Assembly (NCBI RefSeq): GCF_021172045.1
Contig: NZ_CP087164.1
Location: 5,146,001-5,210,000, forward strand
DNA length: 64,000 nucleotides
Direction of reading: 5' to 3'
Source of the DNA: Capillimicrobium parvum
GTDB lineage: Bacteria; Actinomycetota; Thermoleophilia; Solirubrobacterales; Solirubrobacteraceae
Shown: piece by piece, positions 8,540-16,622 of the stretch
Position numbering within the stretch: the first letter of the stretch is position 1
How the letters are laid out: each line of letters starts with the position of its first letter
Notes under the pieces: generated by a model
What the model was told of the DNA's origin: nothing
Database searches by the model: none
The model's input: the letters and a program-made list of their open reading frames with translations, nothing else
Position numbers and translations under genes: made by a program

Positions 8540-8560
8540 TACCTCACAGGTAATCGACAG
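8540..8560. promoter_or_regulatory. Candidate XRE operator in the divergent promoter
   Basis: TACCT-CAC-AGGTA (8540-8552) is an inverted repeat that runs into GGTAATCGACAG (8549-8560), the exact reverse complement of 7683-7694. It lies between the divergent starts of the regulator (8502) and the SnoaL-like gene (8615), where binding could control both. Confidence 0.6.
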
Positions 8561-8614
8561 CCTGACCTCGCGGTGCGACGGTCCCCGGCGTCCAATCCGA
8601 CCGAAGGAGCACCC

Positions 8615-8977
8615 ATGACGGACATCACCACCACCGTCGAGCGCTACATCGCCGCGTGGAACGAGCCCGACGCCGACCGCCGTCGCAGCATCGTCGGCGA
8701 GACGTGGACCGACGACGGCACCTACCTCGATCCGCTCATGGCCGGCGACGGCCCCGACGCGATCGCCGCGATGATCGGCGGCGCGCAGGCGCAGTTCCCC
8801 GGCCACCGCTTCGAGCTGGCCACCGGGCCCGACGCCCACCACGACCGGGTCCGCTTCACGTGGAAGCTGGTCGGCCAGGAGGACGGCGGCGCGGTCGCCG
8901 TCGGCGTCGACTTCGCCACCGTGGCAGGCGACGGGCGCCTGCGCGAGGTCACCGGGTTCCTCGAGTCCGCCGCGTGA
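8615..8977 (+). CDS. SnoaL-like (NTF2-fold) protein
   Basis: A 120-residue protein of the SnoaL/NTF2-like fold, a small cone-shaped domain found in polyketide cyclases, isomerases and many unassigned proteins. It begins TTTVERYIAAWNEPDADRR, the typical first helix, with TWTDDGTYLDP and FPGHRFEL matching the pocket-forming strands. A GAAGGAG ribosome site (8603-8609) precedes ATG 8615. Divergent from the XRE regulator and directly downstream of its candidate operator. The substrate, if any, is not predictable. Confidence 0.82.
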   Translation: MTDITTTVERYIAAWNEPDADRRRSIVGETWTDDGTYLDPLMAGDGPDAIAAMIGGAQAQFPGHRFELATGPDAHHDRVRFTWKLVGQEDGGAVAVGVDFATVAGDGRLREVTGFLESAA

Positions 8978-9066
8978 GCGGCCGGCTCGCGACCGACCCG
9001 AGGACGGACGGACGTACGAGCCGCCGGACGTGCACCGCGGGGCGGCAGCTGAGAGGCTGCCGCCCC

Positions 9067-9579
9067 ATGCGCATCCGCCTGCTGCCCGTGGCCGTCCTGG
9101 CCGCCGCCCTCCTGCCCGCCGCGCCCGCGGCGGCGAAGTCCTACGACGTGCCCGCCGCGCTCGGCTCCGCCGTCGATCGCGTGAAGGACCGTTCGTCGCT
9201 GCCCGTCCTCCTGCCGCAGCGCCTCGCGCTCGACACGAGCGCCCGCCTGTACGGCACCGGGTCCGGCAACACGCGCAGCTGGGAGCTCACCCTCGGCGGC
9301 GCGCCCAACTGCGGCGCGAACGTGTGCATGCTCGCCTTCTTCAGCGCCGAGCGCGGCGGCACCCCCGCGTTCAAACGCCAGGTGCGCCTGCGCGGCGGCG
9401 TGACCGGCTACTTCAAGCCGCTGACCTGCGGCGGCTCCTGCTCGCCGCCGGAGATCCAGTTCGTCCGCGGCGGTGTGCTCTACACGATCCAGGCGAAGGT
9501 GCCCGACGCCAAGGACGCCGGCCAGCGGCGGCGCCTCGTGCGCGCCGCCAACTCCGCCCTGCGCGCCGGCCCGCGCTGA
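9067..9579 (+). CDS. Secreted protein of unknown function
   Basis: A 170-residue exported protein. Residues 1-23 form a signal peptide (MRIRLLPVAVLAAALLPAAP, then AAA). The mature part is beta-rich with four cysteines, in pairs as NCGANVC and CGGSC, which probably form disulfides outside the cell. No family recognised. ATG 9067 gives the signal peptide directly; the open frame to the left lacks one. It stands alone between the SnoaL-like gene and the 25-bp repeats that mark the 3' end of the MMPL gene. Confidence 0.75.
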   Translation: MRIRLLPVAVLAAALLPAAPAAAKSYDVPAALGSAVDRVKDRSSLPVLLPQRLALDTSARLYGTGSGNTRSWELTLGGAPNCGANVCMLAFFSAERGGTPAFKRQVRLRGGVTGYFKPLTCGGSCSPPEIQFVRGGVLYTIQAKVPDAKDAGQRRRLVRAANSALRAGPR

Positions 9580-9613
9580 CCGCCCGCGAGGCGCGTCGCC
9601 CGACGCGCCTCGC

Positions 9614-9683
9614 GATCAGGCCGCCTGGCGCGCCTTGCGATCAGGCCGCCTGGCGCGCCTCCCGATCAGGCCGCCTGGCGCGC
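9614..9683. repeat. 25-bp tandem repeat, three copies, containing the MMPL gene 3' end
   Basis: GATCAGGCCGCCTGGCGCGC starts at 9614, 9639 and 9664 (exact 25-bp period). The copies nearest the secreted-protein gene differ at the last few bases of the unit, and the third copy contains the stop codon of the MMPL gene (9666-9668) and its last codons (RQAA). It therefore looks like local duplication of the gene end. No unique spacers, so not CRISPR. Confidence 0.9.
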
Positions 9684-11846
9684 GCGCTCGCGCTGCTCCT
9701 GCAGCTCGGCGCGGCTCTCGTGGTGGCCCTCGAGCGACACGTTCGGCAGGATCCGGTCCAGCCACCCAGGGATCCACCACGCGCGGTCGCCCAGGATCGC
9801 CATGAGCGCCGGCGAGACGACCATGCGCACGATGAGCACGTCGATGAGGATCGCGGCGCCCAGGCCGATGCCGAACATCTTCACGATCACGTCGCTGCCG
9901 GTGGCGAAGGCGAGGAACACCGAGGCCATGATCAGGCCGGCGGTGAGGATGACCTTGGCGATCCGCGACAGGCCGTGCACGACGCTCTCCGACGGGCTGT
10001 CGCCCTCGAAGTACGCCTCGCGGATGCGCGAGAGCAGGAAGACGTTGTAGTCCATCGAGAGCCCGAACAGGATCGCGAACATCATCAGCGGGACGAACGA
10101 CACGATCGGCACGTCGTCGCCCACGCCGAGCAGCGACGCGCCCCAGCCCCACTGGAAGATCGCCACGACCACGCCGTAGGCGGCGCCGATCGACAGCAGG
10201 TTGAAGACCGCCGACGCCAGCGGGACCCAGATCGAGCGGAAGACGGCGATCAGCAGCAGGATCGACAGCCCGATGACGACCGCGATGAACAGCGGCAGGC
10301 GGCTGGAGATCTTCGCCGACAGGTCGTCGAAGGCGGCGGTCTGGCCGCCGACGAACACCTCGAGCGAGGTGTCGCGGGTCGCCGCGGGGACGACGTCGCT
10401 GCGGAGGCGGTCGACGAGCTGGGACGTCGCCGCGTTCTGGGGCGACGTCGTCGGGGTCACCCGGATGACGGCCGCGTCGCCGGCGTCGTTGACGCTCGGC
10501 TCGCCCACGCTCTTGACGCCCGGCGCGGCCTTGAGGTCGTTCGCGACGCCCGTCAGCTGGGCCTGGTCGATCTCCCCGCCGTCGCGAGCGGCGACCGCGA
10601 GGATCAGCGGCCCGTTGAAGCCCGGCCCGAACGCCTGGCTGAGCTCGTCGTAGGCCTGGCGCTGGGTCATCTTCGTCGGCTGGTTGCCGTCGTCGGGCTG
10701 CCCGAGGCGCAGGTCGGTGAACGGGATGGCGAACACGATGAGCACCAGCGCGCCCAGGATCACCGCACGCCACGGGTGGGCGGTGATCCGCTTGCCCCAG
10801 CGCTCGAACGTCGCCGAGCGCGCCACGTGCGCCGGGTCCTTCGGCCGCAGCCGCTTGGCCAGCGCGCCGGCCAGGATCGGCAGGACCGTCACCGAGGACA
10901 GGACCACCATGAGGATGGCGATGGCGGCGCCGAGGCCCATCTTGCCCACGATCGGGACGCCGACCACCAGCAGGCCGGCGATGGCGACCATCACGATGAG
11001 GCCGGCGGCCACGACCGAGGTGCCGGACGTGGCGTTCGCGCGCGCGGCCGCCTCGGGGGGGTCGTTGCCCGCGGCCAGCTGCTCGCGGAAGCGGCTGAGG
11101 ATCAGCAGCGAGTAGTCGATGCCCGCGCCCAGGCCGAGCATCATCGCCAGCGTCGTGGCGAAGTCCGGAATGCCGATGGGCCCGGAGATCGCGCGCAGGA
11201 TGAGCTGGCTGATCGCCACGCCGACGAGGGCGCCGATGAGCGTCACGAACATAGCGGCGAGCGAACGGAAGAGGATCGTGAGCAGGATGAACGCGATGAA
11301 GATGCCGACGAGCTCGCCGACCGGCGCGTCCTGCTGGCTGGCCAGGTCGACCACCTCGCCACGCAGCTCGACGTGGACCGCGCCGCCCGCCTCGGCGCCC
11401 CGGGCGGCCTCCTCGAGCTTCTCGCCGTCGGACTTCTCGAGGTCGATGCTCTGCTTGTCGTACTGGACGGTGTAGAACGCGGTCTCGCCGTCGTCGGAGA
11501 CGACGACGTCCTTGGCCGGGTCCTTGGACTCGCTGACGTGCGGCAGCTTGTTGACCGCCGTCAGCGCGTCGCCGATCGCCTTGTGCTCCTGCGCCCCCGC
11601 GATGCGGCCGTCGGGCGTGGTGAACACGATGGTGCTCTGAGCGCCCGAGACGGACGGGAACTTCGCCTCGAGGAGGTCCTGCGCCTTCTGGGACTCCGCG
11701 CCCGGAATCGAGAAGTCGGACGTGGGCGTGCTGGAGAACGCGCCGACCACGCCGCCGATGACGACGATCGTCACGACGAGGCCGAGCAGGCCGCGGACCC
11801 AGTGGCCGGCGAGGGCGCGGGCGATGGAGGCGAGAAGAGCGGACAT
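9666..11846 (-). CDS. MMPL/RND-family membrane transporter
   Basis: A 726-residue inner-membrane exporter of the MMPL subfamily of RND transporters, which move lipids or hydrophobic compounds using the proton gradient. Two homologous halves are visible, each with a large external loop between helix 1 and helix 2. Each half has the conserved charged helix motif: GLGAGIDYSLLILSRFRE in the first and GLSMDYNVFLLSRIRE in the second. Length and order are normal for the actinobacterial members. ATG 11846; divergent from a TetR regulator across a short region with GTTGCA repeats, so it is probably induced when that regulator releases DNA. Confidence 0.92.
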   Translation of the reverse strand: MSALLASIARALAGHWVRGLLGLVVTIVVIGGVVGAFSSTPTSDFSIPGAESQKAQDLLEAKFPSVSGAQSTIVFTTPDGRIAGAQEHKAIGDALTAVNKLPHVSESKDPAKDVVVSDDGETAFYTVQYDKQSIDLEKSDGEKLEEAARGAEAGGAVHVELRGEVVDLASQQDAPVGELVGIFIAFILLTILFRSLAAMFVTLIGALVGVAISQLILRAISGPIGIPDFATTLAMMLGLGAGIDYSLLILSRFREQLAAGNDPPEAAARANATSGTSVVAAGLIVMVAIAGLLVVGVPIVGKMGLGAAIAILMVVLSSVTVLPILAGALAKRLRPKDPAHVARSATFERWGKRITAHPWRAVILGALVLIVFAIPFTDLRLGQPDDGNQPTKMTQRQAYDELSQAFGPGFNGPLILAVAARDGGEIDQAQLTGVANDLKAAPGVKSVGEPSVNDAGDAAVIRVTPTTSPQNAATSQLVDRLRSDVVPAATRDTSLEVFVGGQTAAFDDLSAKISSRLPLFIAVVIGLSILLLIAVFRSIWVPLASAVFNLLSIGAAYGVVVAIFQWGWGASLLGVGDDVPIVSFVPLMMFAILFGLSMDYNVFLLSRIREAYFEGDSPSESVVHGLSRIAKVILTAGLIMASVFLAFATGSDVIVKMFGIGLGAAILIDVLIVRMVVSPALMAILGDRAWWIPGWLDRILPNVSLEGHHESRAELQEQRERARQAA

Positions 11847-11870
11847 GAGCGCGGGCAGACTACCACAGCG

Positions 11871-11912
11871 GTTGCAAGTTTGCTGAGAAGGAAAAGTTGC
11901 AATTGATGCAAC
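11871..11912. promoter_or_regulatory. GTTGCA repeats: candidate TetR operator
   Basis: GTTGCA (11896-11901) and TGCAAC (11907-11912) form a perfect 6-bp inverted repeat with a 5-base spacer; a further GTTGCAA lies 25 bases to the left (11871-11877). The sites lie between the divergent starts of the MMPL gene (11846) and the TetR gene (11936), the normal place for a TetR operator. Confidence 0.6.
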
Positions 11913-11935
11913 AATCTGATATCGTGCCGAGGGGC

Positions 11936-12583
11936 ATGGAGATCGGGTCCGACGTCGCGCCGCAGCAGGCGCTGGGGTTGCGCGAGCGCAAGAAGCTGCG
12001 TACGCGCGAGACCATCGCGCGGGTCGCGCTGGAGCTGTTCACCGAGCAGGGCTTCCACGAGACGACGATCCGCGAGATCGCCGACCGCGCCGAGGTGGCC
12101 CCGCGCACGGTCTCGATGTACTTCCCGGTCAAGGAGGAGCTCGTCTTCGCCGACCACGGGGCCTTGTTCGACGAGCTCGAGCAGCGGCTGCACGAGCGGC
12201 CGCTGGGCGAGACGACCGCCGACGCGCTGCGCGCCTGGATCACGGCGGTCCTCGCCGACGACCGCATGGAGCTCGACAAGACGCGCTGCCGGCGCCAGGT
12301 CGTCGAGTCCGACCACGCCCTGCGCACGTACGAGCGGGGCCTAACCGAGCGGGCCGAGCAGCTCATCGCCGGCGCGGTGGCGGTCGACCTCGGCCTGCCG
12401 GCCGACGATCTCGTGCCACGGATGGTGGGCGCGGCGACCATGGCCGCGCTCGACGCGCTCGGCCACGACGCGGGCGACGGGACCATCCCTCCGGCCGAGT
12501 ACCGGCGGCGCGGGCTCGAGCTCGTCGACCAGGCGATGACCTTCATCGGCGCGGGGATACGCGGCCTGCAGGACGCGGCGTAG
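11936..12583 (+). CDS. TetR-family transcriptional regulator
   Basis: A 215-residue repressor from ATG 11936. The N-terminal helix-turn-helix is typical (TRETIARVALELFTEQGFHE, then TTIREIADRAEVAPRTVSMY), with the YFPVKEELVF end. The C-terminal ligand-binding half is not conserved enough to name a ligand. In-frame TTG/ATG codons at 11897 and 11906 were not used because the palindromic operator lies over them. Divergent from the MMPL transporter, which it probably represses. The downstream Ohr gene is only 41 bases away and could be co-transcribed. Confidence 0.9.
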   Translation: MEIGSDVAPQQALGLRERKKLRTRETIARVALELFTEQGFHETTIREIADRAEVAPRTVSMYFPVKEELVFADHGALFDELEQRLHERPLGETTADALRAWITAVLADDRMELDKTRCRRQVVESDHALRTYERGLTERAEQLIAGAVAVDLGLPADDLVPRMVGAATMAALDALGHDAGDGTIPPAEYRRRGLELVDQAMTFIGAGIRGLQDAA

Positions 12584-12624
12584 GCTTGGCATCCGGCAGC
12601 TGCCCCACCTCGAAGGAGAGCTCG

Positions 12625-13056
12625 ATGGCGAAGACGATCTACATGGCCGAGGCGACCGTGACCGGCGGCCGCGATCAGGGCCACGGCCGGACGGGCGACG
12701 GCGCGCTCGAGGTGGACCTGCGCCTGCCGTCCGAGATGGGCGGCTCCGGCGGCGGCACGAACCCCGAGCAGCTCTTCGCGGTCGGCTATGCCGCGTGCTT
12801 CGAGGGCGCGCTCGGCGTCGTCGCGCGGCGCGAGAAGGTCGACGCGGGGGACGCCTCGATCGACTCGCGCGTCTCGCTGATCACGACGGAGGAGCGCGGC
12901 TTCAACGTCGCGGTCGAGCTCGACGTCACGCTCCCGTCGATCCCCGACGACCAGGCCCGCGAGATCGTCGCCGCGGCGCACGAGGTGTGCCCGTACTCGA
13001 ACGCGACGCGCGGCAACGTCGACGTCACGCTGACCGCGAACGGCCGGCCGGTGTAG
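12625..13056 (+). CDS. Ohr/OsmC-family organic hydroperoxide reductase
   Basis: A 143-residue peroxidase of the Ohr/OsmC fold, acting in the cytoplasm to reduce organic hydroperoxides. The two redox cysteines are present as AACFEGAL (C58) and VCPYSNATRGN (C122), and the Arg that activates the peroxidatic Cys is in GRTGDG (near R22). The Ohr signature around C122 separates it from OsmC. Ribosome site AAGGAG (12613-12618) before ATG 12625. It follows the TetR gene closely; no OhrR-type (MarR) regulator is next to it. Confidence 0.92.
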   Translation: MAKTIYMAEATVTGGRDQGHGRTGDGALEVDLRLPSEMGGSGGGTNPEQLFAVGYAACFEGALGVVARREKVDAGDASIDSRVSLITTEERGFNVAVELDVTLPSIPDDQAREIVAAAHEVCPYSNATRGNVDVTLTANGRPV

Positions 13057-13066
13057 GCCGCAGCGC

Positions 13067-13738
13067 CTACGCCGCCGCCTCGCCGCCCGCGCGCAGGAAC
13101 GTCAGCACGGCGAGCACGCGTCGATGGTCGTCGTCGGTGGCCGGCAGGTCGAGCTTGCCGAAGATGCTCGTCACGTGCTTCTCGACCGCGCCGTTCGTCA
13201 CGACCATCGCGCGGGCGATCGCCGCGTTCGTCCTGCCCTCGGCCATGAGCGAGAGGACCTCGCGCTCGCGCGGGGTCAGCGCCTCGAGCGCGTCCGCGCC
13301 GCCGCGGTCGCCGCGGGAGCGCACGAGCTCGGCGACGACCTCGCGGTCGAGCGCCGTGCCGCCGCCGGCCACCCGCTCCACGGCGTCCAGGAAGCCGCGC
13401 ACGTCGCCCACGCGCTCCTTGAGCAGGTAGCCGATCCCACCCTCGCCGGACTCGAGCAGCTCGGCGGTGTACACGGGCTCGACGTACTGGGAGAGGATGA
13501 GGATGCCCAGCCCGGGCTGGCGCTCGCGCGCCGCGATCGCCGCGCGGATGCCCTCGTCGGTGAAGCTGGGGGGCAGGCGGACGTCGACGATCGCGAGGTC
13601 CGGCTTGTGGCCGCCGACGATCCGCACGAGGCCGTCGCCGTCCTCGGCCTGGGCGACCACGTCCACCCCGTGCTCGCGCAGCAGGGCGACGATGCCCTCG
13701 CGCAGGAGGGCATGGTCCTCGGCGATCACGACACGCAC
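13067..13738 (-). CDS. NarL/LuxR-family response regulator (system 1)
   Basis: A 223-residue DNA-binding response regulator. The receiver has the acidic pocket EDH (residues 7-9), the phospho-acceptor D52 (IVDVRLPP) and K107 (YLLKERV). The C-terminal LuxR helix-turn-helix reads LTPREREVLSLMAEGRTNAA and ends with VEKHVTSIFGKL. Starts at GTG 13738, overlapping the end of the partner kinase gene by 13 bases, so translation is coupled. Target genes cannot be inferred; no repeated site was seen nearby. Confidence 0.93.
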   Translation of the reverse strand: MRVVIAEDHALLREGIVALLREHGVDVVAQAEDGDGLVRIVGGHKPDLAIVDVRLPPSFTDEGIRAAIAARERQPGLGILILSQYVEPVYTAELLESGEGGIGYLLKERVGDVRGFLDAVERVAGGGTALDREVVAELVRSRGDRGGADALEALTPREREVLSLMAEGRTNAAIARAMVVTNGAVEKHVTSIFGKLDLPATDDDHRRVLAVLTFLRAGGEAAA

Positions 13739-14793
13739 GGCAGCTCCGCTCGGACGAGGGTGCCCAGCCCGGGTGGGCTGGCGATCTCGAGGCGCCCGTC
13801 GAGCGCCTCCACCCGCTGGCGCAGGCCGGTCAGGCCGCTGCCGGCGGGGTCGGCGCCGCCCGGGCCGTCGTCGGTCACCTCGACCACGAGCATGCCGGCG
13901 CTCTCGGCGATCCGCACGCGGGCGCTGGCGCCCTGCGCGTGCTTGGCCGCGTTCGTCAGCGACTCCGCAACGACGAAGTAGGCGGCGGTCTCGACCACCG
14001 GGATCGGCCGGCGGTCGAGATGCGCGTCCACGGAGACCGGGATGGCGGAGCGGCGGCCGAGCGCGTCGACCGCGGCGGCGAGGCCGCGGTCGGCGAGCAC
14101 CGGCGGCGCGATGCCGCGGGCGAGGTCGCGCAGCTCGGCGATGGCGGCGCCCGCCTCGTCGCGGGCGCGGCGGACGAGCTCCGCCTCGTCGGGGCGGTCC
14201 TTCAGGCGCTCCTCGGCGCGGCCGAGCAGCATGCTCAGCGCGACGAGCCGGGCCTGTGCGCCGTCGTGCAGGTCGCGCTCGATGCGGCGCAGCTCCGCCG
14301 CCTGGACGCTGAGGGCGCCCTCGCGCGTGCGCTCCAGGACGTCGACGCGCTCGGCGAGCTGGCGCTGGCCGGGCAGCCGGTGGTGGTTCTGGACGAGGAG
14401 GAAGACGCCGGCGACCGCGGCGATCGCGCACAGCGGCCACGCGGGCCAGAAGCCGTGGGCTCCGGAGAGCAGCCAGACGGCGACGATGATGCCGCCGGCG
14501 GTGGCGGCCAGGCCGGTGATGAGGAACGTGGCGAGCTCGAGGCCGCGGCGCCGCACCGCGAAGCGGATGACGGCATGCACCGCGACGGTGACGGCGAAGG
14601 CGAACCAGACCCAGACCGGCCAGAACCGCCCGCCGCCCGTGAGGCCCCAGACGAGCGTGAGGAGGATCGCGCCGAAGACGACGATCGCGATGTGCAGCGA
14701 CAGCGCCGAGCCCGCGTGGGCGCGCTCCGGCGCCGGTGCGCCCGGCCCGGACGCCGAGCCCGCAGGTGCGGTGTGTGGAGCGGTCGTCTCCAT
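13726..14793 (-). CDS. Sensor histidine kinase (system 1, HisKA_3 type)
   Basis: A 355-residue membrane kinase. The N-terminus has a 2TM-type pair of helices (about 31-80) and a second pair (about 88-134), without a recognisable sensor domain. The dimerisation/phospho-acceptor box is ERDLHDGAQARLV with H176, and the ATP-binding domain has the N box ESLTNAAKHAQ (N281) and DDGPGG. It pairs with the response regulator that overlaps its 3' end by 13 bases. The lack of an external domain suggests that it senses the membrane itself (inference). Confidence 0.92.
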   Translation of the reverse strand: METTAPHTAPAGSASGPGAPAPERAHAGSALSLHIAIVVFGAILLTLVWGLTGGGRFWPVWVWFAFAVTVAVHAVIRFAVRRRGLELATFLITGLAATAGGIIVAVWLLSGAHGFWPAWPLCAIAAVAGVFLLVQNHHRLPGQRQLAERVDVLERTREGALSVQAAELRRIERDLHDGAQARLVALSMLLGRAEERLKDRPDEAELVRRARDEAGAAIAELRDLARGIAPPVLADRGLAAAVDALGRRSAIPVSVDAHLDRRPIPVVETAAYFVVAESLTNAAKHAQGASARVRIAESAGMLVVEVTDDGPGGADPAGSGLTGLRQRVEALDGRLEIASPPGLGTLVRAELPCVS

Positions 14794-14885
14794 GGGCTCA
14801 GATGGTGGCAGCCCGGTGGGCGCCGATGGCTGGGGCGGACCGCCGGGCGCCGGTGGGGTTCTCCCCCGAACGCGACAATGGGCGC

Positions 14886-15356
14886 GTGCCGCGCCGCCTC
14901 ACGATCGTCGCCCTCGCCGCCGCCCTCGCTGTCGCCGCGTCCGCGGCCGGCTGCGGCGGCACGGACGGCGGCGCCGGGACGGGCGGGCCGGCCACGGCCG
15001 AGGCCGGCCGCGTCACGACGGCCGAGCGGTCGGCGCCACATCGCCATCGCCGCCGTGCGCACCGGCCGCCCGCGCCGCGCTGTGACCCCGCCGCGGCGAA
15101 CTGCGCCGCCGCCGCCGGGCGCATCATCGCGCTCGAGTCCAAGGACCCCGACGGCGACGGCGACCTCCACGTCATCCTGGCCGGCGGGTCGGTGACGCTG
15201 CGCGGGGTGACGGTGCTCGACGTCTCCCGCACGCTGCGGCCGCGGCACGACCCGCGCATCGGCGACTGGGCCGCCGGCGCCGGAACGGTCTACACCGGCA
15301 GCTTCGGCCAGCACCAGATCCAGGTCGAGCGGGTCGTGTTCTTCCCGCGCCGCTGA
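14886..15356 (+). CDS. Putative lipoprotein of unknown function
   Basis: A 156-residue exported protein from GTG 14886. The signal peptide ends in a lipobox-like ASAAGC, so the mature protein is probably lipid-anchored outside the membrane. A disordered Thr/Arg/Pro-rich linker follows, then a small domain with KDPDGDGDLHVIL, reminiscent of a DxDxDG calcium loop, and a beta-rich end. No family recognised. Its last codons and stop lie within a 51-bp tandem duplication shared with the hemW upstream region. Confidence 0.65.
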   Translation: MPRRLTIVALAAALAVAASAAGCGGTDGGAGTGGPATAEAGRVTTAERSAPHRHRRRAHRPPAPRCDPAAANCAAAAGRIIALESKDPDGDGDLHVILAGGSVTLRGVTVLDVSRTLRPRHDPRIGDWAAGAGTVYTGSFGQHQIQVERVVFFPRR

Positions 15357-15436
15357 CGGCGGGACGGCGCGATAGGTTCGCGGGCCGTGTTCTTCCCGCA
15401 CCGCTGAGGGCGGGACGGCGCGATAGGTTCGCGGGC
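15335..15436. repeat. 51-bp tandem duplication between the lipoprotein and hemW genes
   Basis: Two copies, 15335-15385 and 15386-15436, differ at only two or three positions. The unit starts CGTGTTCTTCCCGC and ends GATAGGTTCGCGGGC. Copy 1 holds the last codons and stop of the lipoprotein gene; the next CGTG after copy 2 supplies the GTG start of hemW. Local duplication of a gene boundary. Confidence 0.92.
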
Positions 15437-15437
15437 C

Positions 15438-16622
15438 GTGGCACCCGCGCAGCCCGACGGCCAGCCCGCGCCCGCCGACGGGGCGCTGCCCGGCGCCGCC
15501 CTCGACGGCCTCGGCCGGCAGCCGTTCGGCGTCTACCTCCACGTCCCGTTCTGCCTGTCGCGCTGCGGCTACTGCGACTTCAACACGTACACGACCGGCG
15601 ACCGGCCGGCGTACGTCGAGGCGGTCCTCGCCGAGATCGACCTCGCCGCGCGCGTGCTCGGCGGCCGCCCCGCCGGCGGGGCGCAGACGGTCTTTCTCGG
15701 AGGTGGCACGCCCACGCTGTTGAAGCCCGCGCAGATCGGGCGCCTGCTCGACGCGCTCGACCGCCGCCTCGGCCTGGCGGCCGGCGCCGAGGTCACCGCC
15801 GAGGCCAACCCCGACACCGTGGACGCCGCCTCGCTGCGGGCGCTGCGGGCGGCGGGCGTCACCCGGATCTCGTTCGGGGTGCAGAGCGTGCGCCCGCACG
15901 TGCTCGCCGCGCTCGAGCGCCGCCACGACGGGGCCCGCGCGCTGGACGCGATCGCCGAAGCGCGCGCCGCCGGGTTCGCCCACGTCAGCGCCGACCTCAT
16001 CTACGGCACGCCGGGCGAGCAGCCGGGCGACTGGGAGGCGTCGCTGCGGGCGGTGCTCCTCGCCGGGGTCGACCACCTCAGCGCCTACGGCCTCACGGTC
16101 GAGCCGGGCAGCCGCCTCGCCGCCCAGGTCCGCCGCGGGGAGCGTCCCGCCCCGGACCCCGACACGCTCGCCGACCGCTACGCCGCCGCGGACGCCCTGC
16201 TCGCCGGCCACGGCTTCCACTGGTACGAGCTGTCGAACTGGGCCTCCGGCCCCGAGGCGCGCTGCCGCCACAACGTCGGCTACTGGCGCTCGGGCGACTG
16301 GTGGGGGCTCGGGCCCGGCGCCCACAGCCACGTCGGCGGGGTGCGGTGGTGGAACGTGCTGCGCCCCGGCGACTACGCCGAGCGGCTGCGCACCGGCCGC
16401 TCGCCCGCGCGCGCACGCGAGGTCCTCGACGCCCCCGCCCGCCGGCTCGAGCGGCTCCTGCTCGAGGTGCGCCTGGCCGACGGCGTCGACACCGCGCTGG
16501 CCGCCGGCCCGGCGCTCGACCGCCTAGCCGCGCGCGGGCTGCTCGAGCGGCGCGGGCAGCGCGCCGTCCTCACCCTCGCCGGCCGCCAGCTCGCCGACGC
16601 GGTCGCGCGCGAGCTCGCATGA
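15438..16622 (+). CDS. hemW: HemW-like radical SAM heme chaperone
   Basis: A 394-residue radical SAM protein. The [4Fe-4S] motif CxxxCxxC is at residues 39-46 (PFCLSRCGYC), followed by the extra Phe (CDFNTY) typical of HemW/HemN, then GGGTPTLL and the conserved RISFGVQS. HemW carries heme and hands it to respiratory enzymes; it lacks coproporphyrinogen dehydrogenase activity. The actinobacterial branch, formerly annotated as HemN, fits the length. GTG 15438 lies directly after the 51-bp duplication. The stop overlaps the FUSC gene start (ATGA). Confidence 0.88.
   Translation: MAPAQPDGQPAPADGALPGAALDGLGRQPFGVYLHVPFCLSRCGYCDFNTYTTGDRPAYVEAVLAEIDLAARVLGGRPAGGAQTVFLGGGTPTLLKPAQIGRLLDALDRRLGLAAGAEVTAEANPDTVDAASLRALRAAGVTRISFGVQSVRPHVLAALERRHDGARALDAIAEARAAGFAHVSADLIYGTPGEQPGDWEASLRAVLLAGVDHLSAYGLTVEPGSRLAAQVRRGERPAPDPDTLADRYAAADALLAGHGFHWYELSNWASGPEARCRHNVGYWRSGDWWGLGPGAHSHVGGVRWWNVLRPGDYAERLRTGRSPARAREVLDAPARRLERLLLEVRLADGVDTALAAGPALDRLAARGLLERRGQRAVLTLAGRQLADAVARELA

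Noticed and set aside
9614-9683. Possible CRISPR array
   Set aside because: Repeats are directly adjacent without spacers, and no cas genes are present.
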